Assembly (NCBI RefSeq): GCF_002283365.1
Contig: NZ_MQWD01000001.1
Span: 4,608,266 to 4,672,265, forward strand
Direction: 5' to 3'
Source of the DNA: Rubrivirga marina
GTDB taxonomy: Bacteria; Bacteroidota; Rhodothermia; Rhodothermales; Rubricoccaceae
Length of the DNA stretch: 64,000 nt
Numbering within the stretch: position 1 is the first letter of the stretch; every line of letters begins with the position of its first letter. The notes below the pieces were generated by a model that was given only the letters and a program-made list of their open reading frames with translations, was not told the origin of the DNA and searched no databases. This document shows, one piece after another, positions 7,971 through 16,711 of the stretch. The translations under genes and the position numbers were made by a program.

Positions 7971-9715
7971 CGACCCGCACCCTCGCCCTCTCCGCCCTCG
8001 CGCTCGGCGCGATCGGCACGGCGCCCCCCGCCGGCGCCCAGCCCGACACGGGCCGCGACTCGGCCGTCGTGATCGGCCTGTACGACCCGGCGACGGGCGG
8101 CCCGGCCCGGCCCGCCTCGGGCACGATCCGGCTGACCCTCGACGACGCGATCCAGATCGCGCTCGAGCGCGCCTACGCCGTCCGCCTCGCCCAGCTCGAC
8201 GTCGAGAACTCGCAGTCGCAGGTCCGCGAGGCCTACGGCCAGCTCCTCCCGCGCGTCGACGCCTCGTCGAGCTACACGCGGAACGTGGTCCAGGCCAACC
8301 CCTTCGCCGGCTCGTCCGCCGGCAGCCTGTTCAGCGGGCTCGGCGCCATCGGCTGGCTCCAGTTCAACGAGCAGGCGCGGACCGACGACGACCCGACCAC
8401 GCAGCCGATCTCGCTCGCCGAGTACCAGCGGCGCGTCGGCGAGGGCCAGGCGGCGGTCGGTTACAACCCGGCCGACTCGTCGAACCCGTTCGGGACGGAC
8501 AACCAGTTCACAAATACCCTCTCGCTCAGCCAGCCGATCTACTCGGGCACGGCGTTCGCCGCCGTCAAGGGCGCGCGGGCGCTCGTCGAGATCAACGAGT
8601 CGGCCGTGGCGCAGCGGGAGGACGAGACGATCGACCAGACGCGGCAGGCGTTCTACGGCGCGCTCCTGGCGCAGGAGCAGGCGGCGGTCCAACGCGCGTC
8701 CCTCGACCGCTCGCGCGAGACGTTCGACGACGCTTCCCTCCTCGTGGCGCAGGGCGTCCGGCCCGTGCTCGAGCGGCTCAACGCCGAGGTCGACCTGGCC
8801 AACGCCGAGACCGGCGTGGTGACGGCCGAGGCCCAGGCCGAGTCGGCCCGCGACCAGCTGCTCCTCACGCTCGGGCTGCCGGTCGACGCGCCGGTCGAAT
8901 TGGTGGGTGAGTTGGCGCCGCCGGAGGAGGCCCTGTTCCAGACGGTCGGCCTCGCGGCCGCCTCCGCGCGGGCCCTCGACCTCCGGCCGGACATCCAGCA
9001 GGCCGCGCTCGCCGTGCGTCTCAACGAGGTCCAGCGCGACATCACGAAGGCCGGCCTCTACCCCAGCCTCAGCGCGTTCGTCAACGCGAGCTACAGCGGC
9101 AACATTCCCGACGACCGGAGCTTCCTGACGAATCCGGACCCGTCGGACCCGTTCACGTTCGAGGCCGGCTCGACCGACTTTTTCTCGGAGGCCTACTGGC
9201 AGCCGGCGCTCTCGGTCGGCCTCCGGATGAACTGGCTCCTGTTCGACGGCTTCCAGACGCGGCGCCGCATCCAGCAAAACCAGATCGCGGTGGATCAGGC
9301 CGAGATCCAGCTCGAGCAGGCCCGGAACGCCGCGGCGCTCGAGGTGGCCCAGGCCGTCCGCCAGCTCCAGAGCGCGGAGCGCCGCCTCGGCACCCAGGCG
9401 CAGACGGTCGCGACGGCCGAGACGGCCTTCGCCTTCGCGAGCGCCCGCCTCCAGGAGGGCGTCGCCACGCAGCTCGACGTCCGCACGTCGAGCCAGAACC
9501 TCGACGTGGCGCGGCTCAACTACCTCCAGGCCGTCTACGACGCCCTCGTCGCGCGGAGCGCCTACGAGCGGGCCACGGGCACGATCGAGCCCGAGCCGCT
9601 CGACCTCGCGCCGCGCCCGGAGCCCTCGCCCCGGATTCCGGCCTCGCTCCAGACCGACGCCGTCCCCGAGGCGGCGCCCCTCACACCCACCGGCGGCACC
9701 GACTCGCCCCGATGA
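7967..9715 (+). CDS. TolC-family outer-membrane efflux protein
   Basis: The protein has 582 residues. It is the outer-membrane channel of a tripartite efflux system. A signal peptide (ALSALALGAIGTAPPAGAQ) is followed by IRLTLDDAIQIALERAYAVR, the usual first conserved TolC segment. Long helical stretches rich in Ala, Gln and Glu (for example AEVDLANAETGVVTAEAQAE and LDVARLNYLQAVYDALVA) form the periplasmic barrel. Duplicated halves are evident: AYAVRLAQLDVENSQSQVRE resembles the later ARALDLRPDIQQAALAVRLN. At about 8281-8530 an extra segment (FAGSSAGSLFSGLGAIGWLQ onwards) interrupts the first half; it is longer than in E. coli TolC. The gene overlaps tetR upstream and the adaptor downstream by ATGA stop-start junctions. 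Confidence 0.92.
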   Translation: MTTRTLALSALALGAIGTAPPAGAQPDTGRDSAVVIGLYDPATGGPARPASGTIRLTLDDAIQIALERAYAVRLAQLDVENSQSQVREAYGQLLPRVDASSSYTRNVVQANPFAGSSAGSLFSGLGAIGWLQFNEQARTDDDPTTQPISLAEYQRRVGEGQAAVGYNPADSSNPFGTDNQFTNTLSLSQPIYSGTAFAAVKGARALVEINESAVAQREDETIDQTRQAFYGALLAQEQAAVQRASLDRSRETFDDASLLVAQGVRPVLERLNAEVDLANAETGVVTAEAQAESARDQLLLTLGLPVDAPVELVGELAPPEEALFQTVGLAAASARALDLRPDIQQAALAVRLNEVQRDITKAGLYPSLSAFVNASYSGNIPDDRSFLTNPDPSDPFTFEAGSTDFFSEAYWQPALSVGLRMNWLLFDGFQTRRRIQQNQIAVDQAEIQLEQARNAAALEVAQAVRQLQSAERRLGTQAQTVATAETAFAFASARLQEGVATQLDVRTSSQNLDVARLNYLQAVYDALVARSAYERATGTIEPEPLDLAPRPEPSPRIPASLQTDAVPEAAPLTPTGGTDSPR

Positions 9716-9789
9716 CGACGCCCGACACGGCCCGCCTCGGCGGCGCCCCCGCCCGCTTCACCCCCCCGGACCGCCCGTCCCCCGCAGCC

Positions 9790-11136
9790 ATGCGCCCCCT
9801 CCGTCGCTTCACCACCGCCCTGCTGGCGGCGCTCGCCCTCGCGGCGTGCCAGCCCGGCCCCGAGACCGCCGACGAGGTCGAGGCCCCGGCCGACCGGGCC
9901 GTCCCCGTCGAGGTCGTCGTCGCCGACCCCGGTTACTTCGAGGACACCATCGAGCTTACCGGCACCGTCGACGCCAACAACGACGCGTCGCTCTCGCCCG
10001 ACGTGCCCGGCATGCTGACGTACGTGGCGCCCGTGGGCACGTTCGTGCGGGCCGGGCAGACGGTCGCGCAGGTCCGCGCGACCACGCAGCAGGCCGGCGT
10101 CGCGAGCGCCCGCGCGCAGGCCGCGCAGGGTCGGGCTGGCGTGAGCCAGGCGCAGGCCCAGGTGGCCGGCGCCGAGGCCGGCGTTCAGGCCGCCCGCGCC
10201 CAGCGCGAGGCCGCCCAGGCCCAGCTCGACCTCGCCCAGGACCAGTACCGCCGCCAGTACCCGCTCTACCGCGACTCGATCTTGAGCGCGCTCGAGTTCC
10301 GCAACGTCGAGAGCCAGCTCGCGCAGGCCCGCGCCCAGGTGGCCCAGGCCGACGCCGGGATCGCGCAGGCGCAGGGCCAGCTCCGCGCCGCCCGCGAGGG
10401 CGTCAACGCGGCCCGCGCGCAGTCCCAGGCCGGCGACGCTGGCGTCGCGAGCGCCCAGAGCCAGCTCGCCAGCACGCGCGTCGTCGCCCCGTTCTCGGGC
10501 GTCGTCGAGGCGCGGCTCCAGGAGGCCGGCGAGCTCGCGTCGCCCGGGCAGCCGGTCGTCCGACTGGTGGGCTCCGGCAGCGTGAAGGTCACGGCTGGCG
10601 TGCCGGAGCGGTACGCGGGTGAGATCGAGCAGGGCACGCAGGTCCAGGTCATGCCCAACGCCTACGAGGCCGAGGCGAGGGGCGGGCGCGTCTCGTTCGT
10701 CGGCCTCGCCATCGACGAGGCCTCGCGGACGTTCCCGATCGAGGTCGCCGTCGAGAACGCCGACCGGTCCCTCAAGCCGTCGATGGTCGTCCGGATGGAC
10801 GTCACGCGCCAGATCCTCGAGAACGCGATCGTGGTCCCGACCGAGGCCGTCGTGCGCGACGAGCGCGGAACGAGCGTGTTCGTCGTGGCCCAGGACACGG
10901 CCGGGGCCGTCGCGTCCCGCCGCGTCGTCGAGCTCGGCCCGAGCGCCGGCGACACCGTCGTCCTCCGCTCCGGCGTCGAGGCCGGCGACCAGGTCATCGT
11001 CTCGGGCGCCGGCGACCTCGCCGAGGGCGACCGCGTCCGCGTGACCGAGACGCGCGAAGTGGCCGTCGCCACCCGCACGCCCGCCCGTGCCGCCAGCCGC
11101 GTCCGCCCCACGGGCGACGCCGTCCGAGAAGACTAA
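9790..11136 (+). CDS. RND efflux periplasmic adaptor, lipoprotein (HlyD/MFP family)
   Basis: The protein has 448 residues and links the inner-membrane pump to the outer channel. The lipoprotein signal MRPLRRFTTALLAALALAAC ends in the lipidated Cys20. The lipoyl/barrel-sandwich part (ELTGTVDANNDASLSPDVPG) is split by a very long Ala/Gln-rich alpha-hairpin at about residues 95-227, with many AQA and VAQADAGIAQAQ segments. The second half-motif is VVAPFSGVVEARLQEAGELA, followed by the beta-barrel (RMDVTRQILENAIVVPTEAV). The in-frame ATG at 9712 overlaps the tolC stop, but it would put 26 residues before the signal peptide. I therefore chose 9790. Translational coupling may still use the upstream ATG. 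Confidence 0.9.
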   Translation: MRPLRRFTTALLAALALAACQPGPETADEVEAPADRAVPVEVVVADPGYFEDTIELTGTVDANNDASLSPDVPGMLTYVAPVGTFVRAGQTVAQVRATTQQAGVASARAQAAQGRAGVSQAQAQVAGAEAGVQAARAQREAAQAQLDLAQDQYRRQYPLYRDSILSALEFRNVESQLAQARAQVAQADAGIAQAQGQLRAAREGVNAARAQSQAGDAGVASAQSQLASTRVVAPFSGVVEARLQEAGELASPGQPVVRLVGSGSVKVTAGVPERYAGEIEQGTQVQVMPNAYEAEARGGRVSFVGLAIDEASRTFPIEVAVENADRSLKPSMVVRMDVTRQILENAIVVPTEAVVRDERGTSVFVVAQDTAGAVASRRVVELGPSAGDTVVLRSGVEAGDQVIVSGAGDLAEGDRVRVTETREVAVATRTPARAASRVRPTGDAVRED

Positions 11137-11196
11137 CGAGGCCCGATGCGTGGCGGCCCTCCCGCCGCGCGTCCCCCGTCCCCACCCCCTCGTCCG

Positions 11197-14100
11197 ATGA
11201 ATATTACCGACCTCGCGATCTCGAACCGGACGGCCGTCGTCGTCCTCATGCTCGCGCTGACGATCGGCGGGCTCGTGGCGTACGTCGCGCTCCCGAAGGA
11301 GAGCCAGCCGCAGATCGAGTTCGCCACCATCGTCGTCACGACGATCTACCCGGGCGCGAGCCCGGACGACGTCGAGTCGATCATCACGCAGGAGATCGAG
11401 CGCGAGGTGGCCACGATCACCGGGCTCGACGTGCTCCGGAGCACGTCGACGGAGGGCGTCTCGACGGTCATCGCCGAGTTCCTGCCCGACAAGGACATCG
11501 ACGAGGCCAGCCGCGAGGTCCGCGAGGCGGTCGACGTGGCCAAGGTCGAGTTCCCGACGGACGTCGAGGAGCCGATCGTCTCCGACATCGACTTCGCCGA
11601 CTTCCCGATCGTCACGGTCAACCTCCTCACGGAGGGCTCGCTGACCCAGCTCCGCTCGACGGCCGAGGACCTCCAGGACGAGATCGAGGGCGTCCCCGGC
11701 GTGTCCGGCGTCGACCTCCTCGGCGGCCTCGAGCGCGAGGTCCAGGTCGACGTCGACCTCGCGGCGCTCCAGGGCGCCGGCCTCTCGGTCGACGACGTCG
11801 TGGCGGCCGTCCAGACGGAGAACGCCAACATCCCCGGCGGCTCCGTCGACGTCGGCCCGGAGAACTACCTCGTCCGCGTCAACGGTGAGTTCGACAGCCC
11901 GGACGAGATCCTCGACCTCGTCGTGGCCTCGCCGGGCGGGACGCCGGTCTACGTCCGCGACCTCGCCGACGTGACGTTCGGGTACAAGGAGCGGGCCAGC
12001 TACGCCCGCCTCGAGGTCGTCCAGCGGGAGAACGAGGACGGCGAGTTCGTCCCGGTCTCCGACGCCGAGAACCTCCAGGTCATCCGGCTCAACGTCAAGA
12101 AGTCCTCGGGCGAGAACATCATCGAAGTCGTTGACGGCGTCGAGGAGGCCATCGCGGGCTTCGCGTTCCCGTCGGGCACCGAGTACGTCCTCACGGGCGA
12201 CCAGTCGGAGAGCGTCGAGATCCTCGTCAAGGACCTCGAGAACAACATCATCGCGGGCATCATCTTCGTGATCGCGGTGCTCCTGTTCTTCCTCGGCGTC
12301 CGGAACGCGTCGCTGGTGGGCCTCGCGATCCCGCTGTCGATGTTCGTGAGCTTCCTGGTCTTCTCGGTGATGGGCCAGACGCTCAACTTCATCATCCTCT
12401 TCTCGCTGATCATCGCGCTGGGGATGCTGGTCGACAACGCGGTCGTCATCATCGAGAACATCTACCGGTTCCGGGAGGAGGGCTACGGCCGGTGGGAGGC
12501 CGCGCGGAAGGGGACGGCCGAGGTCGCCCTGGCCGTGGCCGCCTCGACGGCGACGACCGTCGCGGCGTTCGCCCCGATGCTCCTGTGGCCGGGCATCATC
12601 GGCAAGTTCATGAGCTACATGCCGATGACGCTCATCGTGACGCTGACGTCGTCGCTGTTCGTGGCGCTCGTGATCAACCCGGTCGTGGCCGGCTTCTTCG
12701 TCAAGACCGACGCCGAGCTCCGCGAGGAGGAGGCCGCGCGGAAGACCCGCCAGCCGAGCCGCCGCGGCCGGATGATCGGGCTCGGGCTCGTCGCCTTCAC
12801 GGCGCTCGTCGTCGGCATCGCCAACTGGAAGACGTTGATCTTCCTGGCCGTCGCGGTCCCGGCCCTCGTCCTGCTCTACCGGAACGCGCTCGAGCCGGCC
12901 CACCGCCGGTTCGCCGGGCGGACCGTCCCGCGCATGACGGACGCCTATCGCCGCTTCCTCAAGTGGATGCTCCAGCGGGACTACTCGGTCCGCCGTGGGC
13001 TCCTCCGCAATACGTTCGCGCTGGGCAGCTTCACGGGCGGGTTCCTGCTCCTCGTCGCGGGCGCCGCGCTCAACGCCGCCGCGGCACCGGCCGGCTTCCT
13101 CCTGATCATTCCCGGTGGCCTCGCGCTCCTCGTCGGCATCCTCGCCATCGTGTTCCACAGCCTGGAGACGGCCTACCTCGGCGGGCGCGCGAGCGTCAAG
13201 GCGGGACTCATCTTCGGCGCCATCGTCGCCGTGCTGGCCGTCCTCCTGACGCTGGCCGGGCGGATCGACCTGTCGAGCGTGGAGGGCGTCGAGGTCCTCA
13301 TCGGGATGTTCCTCCTGCCGGCCCTCGTCGCCGGGTTCGGCGGCCTCGGCGTGCTGTTCGGACCGGGCGGGCGTCGCGAGCGGGCGCGAAAGCAGACGGT
13401 GTTCGGCTCGCCCTATGTGGTCCTCACGGACAACCGCGCGCGGTTGCTGACGGCCACGCTCGGCGTGCTCGTCGGCGTGATCGCCCTGTTCTTCGTGGCC
13501 CCGACCGGCGTCGAATTCTTCCCAACCACGGACCCCAACCAGGTCCAGATCACGGCCGAGGCGCCCATCGGGACCAACATCGAGCGCTCGAACGAGGTCG
13601 CCGAGGACGTCTTCGCCCGCGTCCAGAACCTCATCGAGACCGACGAGGGCACGGCCGGCAACACGCGCGACGTGGCGACGTCGGTCGGCGTCGGCGGCGA
13701 CGCGATGTTCGGCGGCGGCTCGGCGAGCGCCGAGAGGTCGTCGGTCACGCTCAACATGGTCGACTACGAGCAGCGGTCCGAGTCGTCCTCGGAGACGCTC
13801 CGGCGCATCCGCGCGGCGCTGACGGGCCTGCCGGGCGTCGACCTCCAGGTGGAGCAGGACGAGAACGGCCCGCCGACCGGCGCCGCGGTCAACATCGAGG
13901 TCTCGGGCCCCGAGTTCGAGGGGATCCAGGACCTCGCCAACGACCTCAAATCCCAGCTCGAGGCCGGCGTCGAGGCGGGCCGGATCGAGGGGCTCGTCGA
14001 CATCCGCGACAACCTCAACTCGGGCCGGCCGGAGTACCGCGTCGAGATCGACCGCGAGCGCGCGGCGGCCTTCGGGCTCTCCACGCAGCAGGTGGCGCTG

Positions 14101-15141
14101 GCGGTCCGCGGCGCCGTCAACGGCGTCGAGGCCAGCCAGTGGCGCGACGGCAAGGACGAGTACGACATCACGGTCCGCCTCCGCGAGGCCGATCGCCAGA
14201 GCCTCCGCCAGATCGAGTCGCTGACGGTCCTCAACGAGGGCCAGCAGATCCCGCTCGTGGCCGTGGCCCGGATCGAGCCGGCCTCCGGGCTCGGGAGCGT
14301 CACGCGGCTCGACCAGGAGCGCGTCGTGACGGTCCTCGGCGACGCGGCGCCGGGCGCCAACGCGAACGCCGTGCTCGCCCAGGTCCAGGCCGAGCTGGCG
14401 CCGACGCTTGACGACATCCCGCCGGGCTACACCGTCGCCTACACGGGCGCGAACGAGGAGCAGAACGAGAGCTTCGGCTTCCTCACGACGGCGCTCCTGA
14501 TGGGCCTCGCGCTCATCACGATCATCCTCATCGCCCAGTTCAACTCGATCAAGAACCCGCTCATCATCATGGTCGCGGTCGGGCTCTCGCTCATCGGCGT
14601 GATGCTCGGCCTGATCCTGACGCGGACGCCGTTCGGGCTCATGACGTTCGTCGGGCTGATCTCCCTGGCCGGCATCGTCGTGAACAACGCGATCGTGCTC
14701 GTCGACTACATCGAGCAGCTCCGCGACCGCGGCGAGGACAAGCAGGAGGCCATCATCGACGGCGGCGCGACGCGCCTCCGGCCGGTCCTCCTGACGGCGT
14801 TTACGACGGTCATCGGGCTCATCCCGCTCACGTTCGGGATCAACATCGACTTCGTCGGGCTGATGGTCGACCTCGACCCGTCGTTCTCGATCGGCTCCGA
14901 GAACACGCAGTTCTGGGGCCCGATGGGCACGGCGATCATCTCGGGCCTGACGTTCGCGACGTTCCTCACGCTCGTCATCGTGCCAGTGATGTACTCGGCG
15001 TTCGACAGCATCGCGCTCCGCTTCGCCGCGGCCCGCCAGCCCGACGACGCGCCCGAGCCGGACCTGCACTCGAGCACGCCGCTGGCGGGCGACGGGTCCT
15101 CGAGCGGCGAGCTCGTCCCGGCCCCGGTCCCGGCCACGTAG
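11197..15141 (+). CDS. RND efflux pump, HAE1-like, with large transmembrane insertion
   Basis: The protein has 1314 residues; AcrB-type pumps are usually about 1020-1050. It is the inner-membrane, proton-driven component. Recognisable parts are the first helix (NITDLAISNRTAVVVLMLAL), SQPQIEFATIVVTTIYPGAS, and the TM4 proton-relay segment GMLVDNAVVIIENIYRFRE, where AcrB has two Asp and this has Asp-Asn at about 411-412. The TM10 equivalent is SLAGIVVNNAIVLVDYIEQL. Between TM6 and TM7, residues about 511-744 (12730-13430) hold an additional stretch with about six predicted membrane helices. An even number would preserve topology. The start is ATG 11197, directly before the helix. No specific substrate can be deduced. 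Confidence 0.92.
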   Translation: MNITDLAISNRTAVVVLMLALTIGGLVAYVALPKESQPQIEFATIVVTTIYPGASPDDVESIITQEIEREVATITGLDVLRSTSTEGVSTVIAEFLPDKDIDEASREVREAVDVAKVEFPTDVEEPIVSDIDFADFPIVTVNLLTEGSLTQLRSTAEDLQDEIEGVPGVSGVDLLGGLEREVQVDVDLAALQGAGLSVDDVVAAVQTENANIPGGSVDVGPENYLVRVNGEFDSPDEILDLVVASPGGTPVYVRDLADVTFGYKERASYARLEVVQRENEDGEFVPVSDAENLQVIRLNVKKSSGENIIEVVDGVEEAIAGFAFPSGTEYVLTGDQSESVEILVKDLENNIIAGIIFVIAVLLFFLGVRNASLVGLAIPLSMFVSFLVFSVMGQTLNFIILFSLIIALGMLVDNAVVIIENIYRFREEGYGRWEAARKGTAEVALAVAASTATTVAAFAPMLLWPGIIGKFMSYMPMTLIVTLTSSLFVALVINPVVAGFFVKTDAELREEEAARKTRQPSRRGRMIGLGLVAFTALVVGIANWKTLIFLAVAVPALVLLYRNALEPAHRRFAGRTVPRMTDAYRRFLKWMLQRDYSVRRGLLRNTFALGSFTGGFLLLVAGAALNAAAAPAGFLLIIPGGLALLVGILAIVFHSLETAYLGGRASVKAGLIFGAIVAVLAVLLTLAGRIDLSSVEGVEVLIGMFLLPALVAGFGGLGVLFGPGGRRERARKQTVFGSPYVVLTDNRARLLTATLGVLVGVIALFFVAPTGVEFFPTTDPNQVQITAEAPIGTNIERSNEVAEDVFARVQNLIETDEGTAGNTRDVATSVGVGGDAMFGGGSASAERSSVTLNMVDYEQRSESSSETLRRIRAALTGLPGVDLQVEQDENGPPTGAAVNIEVSGPEFEGIQDLANDLKSQLEAGVEAGRIEGLVDIRDNLNSGRPEYRVEIDRERAAAFGLSTQQVALAVRGAVNGVEASQWRDGKDEYDITVRLREADRQSLRQIESLTVLNEGQQIPLVAVARIEPASGLGSVTRLDQERVVTVLGDAAPGANANAVLAQVQAELAPTLDDIPPGYTVAYTGANEEQNESFGFLTTALLMGLALITIILIAQFNSIKNPLIIMVAVGLSLIGVMLGLILTRTPFGLMTFVGLISLAGIVVNNAIVLVDYIEQLRDRGEDKQEAIIDGGATRLRPVLLTAFTTVIGLIPLTFGINIDFVGLMVDLDPSFSIGSENTQFWGPMGTAIISGLTFATFLTLVIVPVMYSAFDSIALRFAAARQPDDAPEPDLHSSTPLAGDGSSSGELVPAPVPAT

Positions 15142-15143
15142 CC

Positions 15144-15258
15144 CCGCCCGCCTCGGGGAGCCGACCGGCGCACCAGACCGCAGCGCAACCGTGGGGGCGA
15201 CTCGCCGAGTCGCCCCCACGGCGTCTCGGAGCCTCCGCTGCCGCGTCGAGGCGGGCGG
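15144..15258 (+). terminator. Nested inverted repeat after the efflux operon
   Basis: The inner arms at 15189-15204 (CCGTGGGGGCGACTCG) and 15206-15221 are perfect 16-nt complements with one base between them. They are enclosed by outer arms CCGCCCGCCTCG (15144-15155) and CGAGGCGGGCGG (15247-15258), which match the dispersed palindrome. The outer arm begins 3 nt after the pump stop codon. This is a strong candidate terminator for the operon. Confidence 0.7.
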
Positions 15259-15291
15259 TGTCGTACTCTGTCGACCCCGCCGTTCCGCGCC

Positions 15292-15543
15292 ATGGCCGAC
15301 TCGACCCCCGTGACCATCCCCACGTCGCTGTGGGAGTCCGACGGCACCGAGGAGGCCGTCCTCGCCGAATGGCTGGCCGCCGACGGCGCCCGCGTCGAGG
15401 CCGGCGCCCCGCTCGCCGAGGTCATGGTCGACAAGGTGTCGCTGGTGCTGGAGGCGCCGGCGAGCGGCGTGCTCGAGATCCAGCGCGAGGAGGGCGCCCC
15501 GGTCGGTCTCGGGGCGACGGTCGCCGTCATCCACGCCCCGTAG
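15292..15543 (+). CDS. Stand-alone lipoyl domain protein (split E2, part 1)
   Basis: The protein has 83 residues and is essentially a single biotin/lipoyl domain. The acyl-carrier lysine lies in EVMVDKVSLVLEAPASGVLE at about residues 43-62, the usual lipoyl-lysine hairpin DKV/DKA. It is flanked by AVLAEWLAADGARVEAGAPL and GAPVGLGATVAVI. In a 2-oxoacid dehydrogenase complex this domain carries acyl groups between E1, E2 and E3. Here it is not fused to an E2 core; the catalytic domain begins 2 nt after its stop. No E1 or E3 gene is adjacent. Biotinylation instead of lipoylation is unlikely because the motif lacks the MKM sequence. Confidence 0.85.
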   Translation: MADSTPVTIPTSLWESDGTEEAVLAEWLAADGARVEAGAPLAEVMVDKVSLVLEAPASGVLEIQREEGAPVGLGATVAVIHAP

Positions 15544-15545
15544 CG

Positions 15546-16211
15546 ATGCACACGACCGTCCCGCTCTCCCGACTCCAGGTCCTCAACGGCCGGACCATGC
15601 ACGAGGCGCTCCAGCAGAGCGCGCAGGCCACGCTCCACACCGACGCCGATGCCGGCCCGCTCGTCGCCTTCCGAGCGGCTCAGCCCGAGAGTGACGCGGT
15701 CTCGGTCGAGGCCGTCGTCGGGCGCGCGCTCGTGGGGGCGCTCCAGGCCCACCCCCACGTCAATGCGCGGATCGGGGTCGAGGGGCTGAACGTCCACCGC
15801 TCCGTCAACCTGGGGCTGATGGTGGTCTTGGAGAAGGGCGTGATCGTGCCCGTCATCGCGGGGGCCGAGGGGCTCCCGCTCCGCGAACTCGACGGCGCCT
15901 TCCGACGGATGGCCGCCCGCGCCGAGGCCGGCGACCTCAGCCTCAACGACACCCGCAACACGACGTTCACGCTGGCCTCCTTCGCCTCGTTCGGCGTCGA
16001 CCACTTCACGCCGATCCTCGTCGGCAACATGGTCGCGACGCTAGGCGTCGGCCGTGTCCGCGCCGTCTGCGAACCCGGCGACGACGGCTGCCGGCCAGGC
16101 CACCGGATCGCGCTCTCCCTGACGTTCGACCACCGGGCGATCCACGGCGTCGAGGCCGCCCGCTTCCTCCAGGCCGTGACCGACCGGCTGGCGGCGCCCG
16201 ACCGGCTCTGA
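15546..16211 (+). CDS. 2-oxoacid dehydrogenase acyltransferase catalytic domain (split E2, part 2)
   Basis: The protein has 221 residues and corresponds only to the E2 core; no lipoyl or E1/E3-binding domain is present. Matching segments include LSRLQVLNGRTMHEALQQSA, HPHVNARIGVEGLNVHRSVN, LGLMVVLEKGVIVPVIAGAE, NTTFTLASFASFGVDHFTPI and VATLGVGRV. The active-site loop reads SLTFDHRAIHGVEAARFL. The usual motif is DHRxxDG, so the catalytic His is kept but the conserved Asp is replaced by His. The start is ATG 15546, 2 nt after the lipoyl-domain gene, which implies coupled expression. Either this is a specialised split acyltransferase or an enzyme with altered chemistry. A separate complete SucB is encoded at 42506-44470. 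Confidence 0.85.
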   Translation: MHTTVPLSRLQVLNGRTMHEALQQSAQATLHTDADAGPLVAFRAAQPESDAVSVEAVVGRALVGALQAHPHVNARIGVEGLNVHRSVNLGLMVVLEKGVIVPVIAGAEGLPLRELDGAFRRMAARAEAGDLSLNDTRNTTFTLASFASFGVDHFTPILVGNMVATLGVGRVRAVCEPGDDGCRPGHRIALSLTFDHRAIHGVEAARFLQAVTDRLAAPDRL

Positions 16212-16228
16212 GCCCGGACCCGAGCCCG

Positions 16229-16264
16229 CCCGCCTCGGTCCCTCCGTAGGCGGGCCGAGGCGGG
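16229..16264. terminator. Loop-bearing copy of the dispersed palindrome
   Basis: Arms CCCGCCTCGG (16229-16238) and CCGAGGCGGG (16255-16264) are perfect complements with a 16-nt loop. The element lies 17 nt after the E2-core stop and would end that transcript. Confidence 0.65.
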
Positions 16265-16312
16265 ACCTTCCAAGCGCCGCCGGCGTCGGCGCTCGACACC
16301 GTCCCCTCCGCC

Positions 16313-16708
16313 ATGCTCGAACTCCTCCCCTCCCCCGGCCCCGACGTCGTCGCCTTCCGCGTGAGCGGGAAGGTCACCAAGGAGGACGTCGAGCTCGCGT
16401 GGGCGTCGCTCGACGCCGCGCTCGACGAGGCCGAGACGATCGGGCTCTACGCCGAGGTGGTCGACCTCGGCGGCGTCACGCTGGCGGGCCTCGTGGAAGA
16501 CCTCGCCCACGCGATCAAAGCCCTCGGCGAGTGGCACCGGTTCGCGCGGTACGCCGTCGTCAGCGACAAGGCCTGGCTTCGGACGCTCGCCGACGTCGAA
16601 GGCAAGCTCCTCCCGGGCATCGAGATCCGGACGTACACGCCGGAGGGGTCGGAGGCGGCGATCGCGTGGCTCACGGCGCACACGGCGCCGCAGTCGCCGG
16701 CCGCCTAG
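16313..16708 (+). CDS. SpoIIAA-like (STAS-related) protein
   Basis: The protein has 131 residues and no signal peptide. The pattern MLELLPSPGPDVVAFRVSGK followed by VTKEDVELAWASLDAALDEA, then LYAEVVDLGGVTLAGLVEDL, AIKALGEWHRFARYAVVSDK and WLRTLADVEGKLLPGIEIRT fits the SpoIIAA-like family: alpha/beta proteins around 120 residues with a conserved FARYAVVSDxxW stretch. Their biochemical role is poorly defined. Its stop is 3 nt before the GTG of a membrane cyclase, so the two are almost certainly cotranscribed, and a regulatory link to cyclic-nucleotide signalling is possible. That link is inference from position. Confidence 0.75.
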   Translation: MLELLPSPGPDVVAFRVSGKVTKEDVELAWASLDAALDEAETIGLYAEVVDLGGVTLAGLVEDLAHAIKALGEWHRFARYAVVSDKAWLRTLADVEGKLLPGIEIRTYTPEGSEAAIAWLTAHTAPQSPAA

Positions 16709-16711
16709 CGC

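Noticed and set aside
9562..15534. Minus-strand open frame of about 1990 codons opposite the efflux operon
   Set aside because: It mirrors the codon structure of tolC, adaptor and pump genes on the plus strand. The translation is low-complexity Arg/Asp/Glu/His repeats with no family resemblance.
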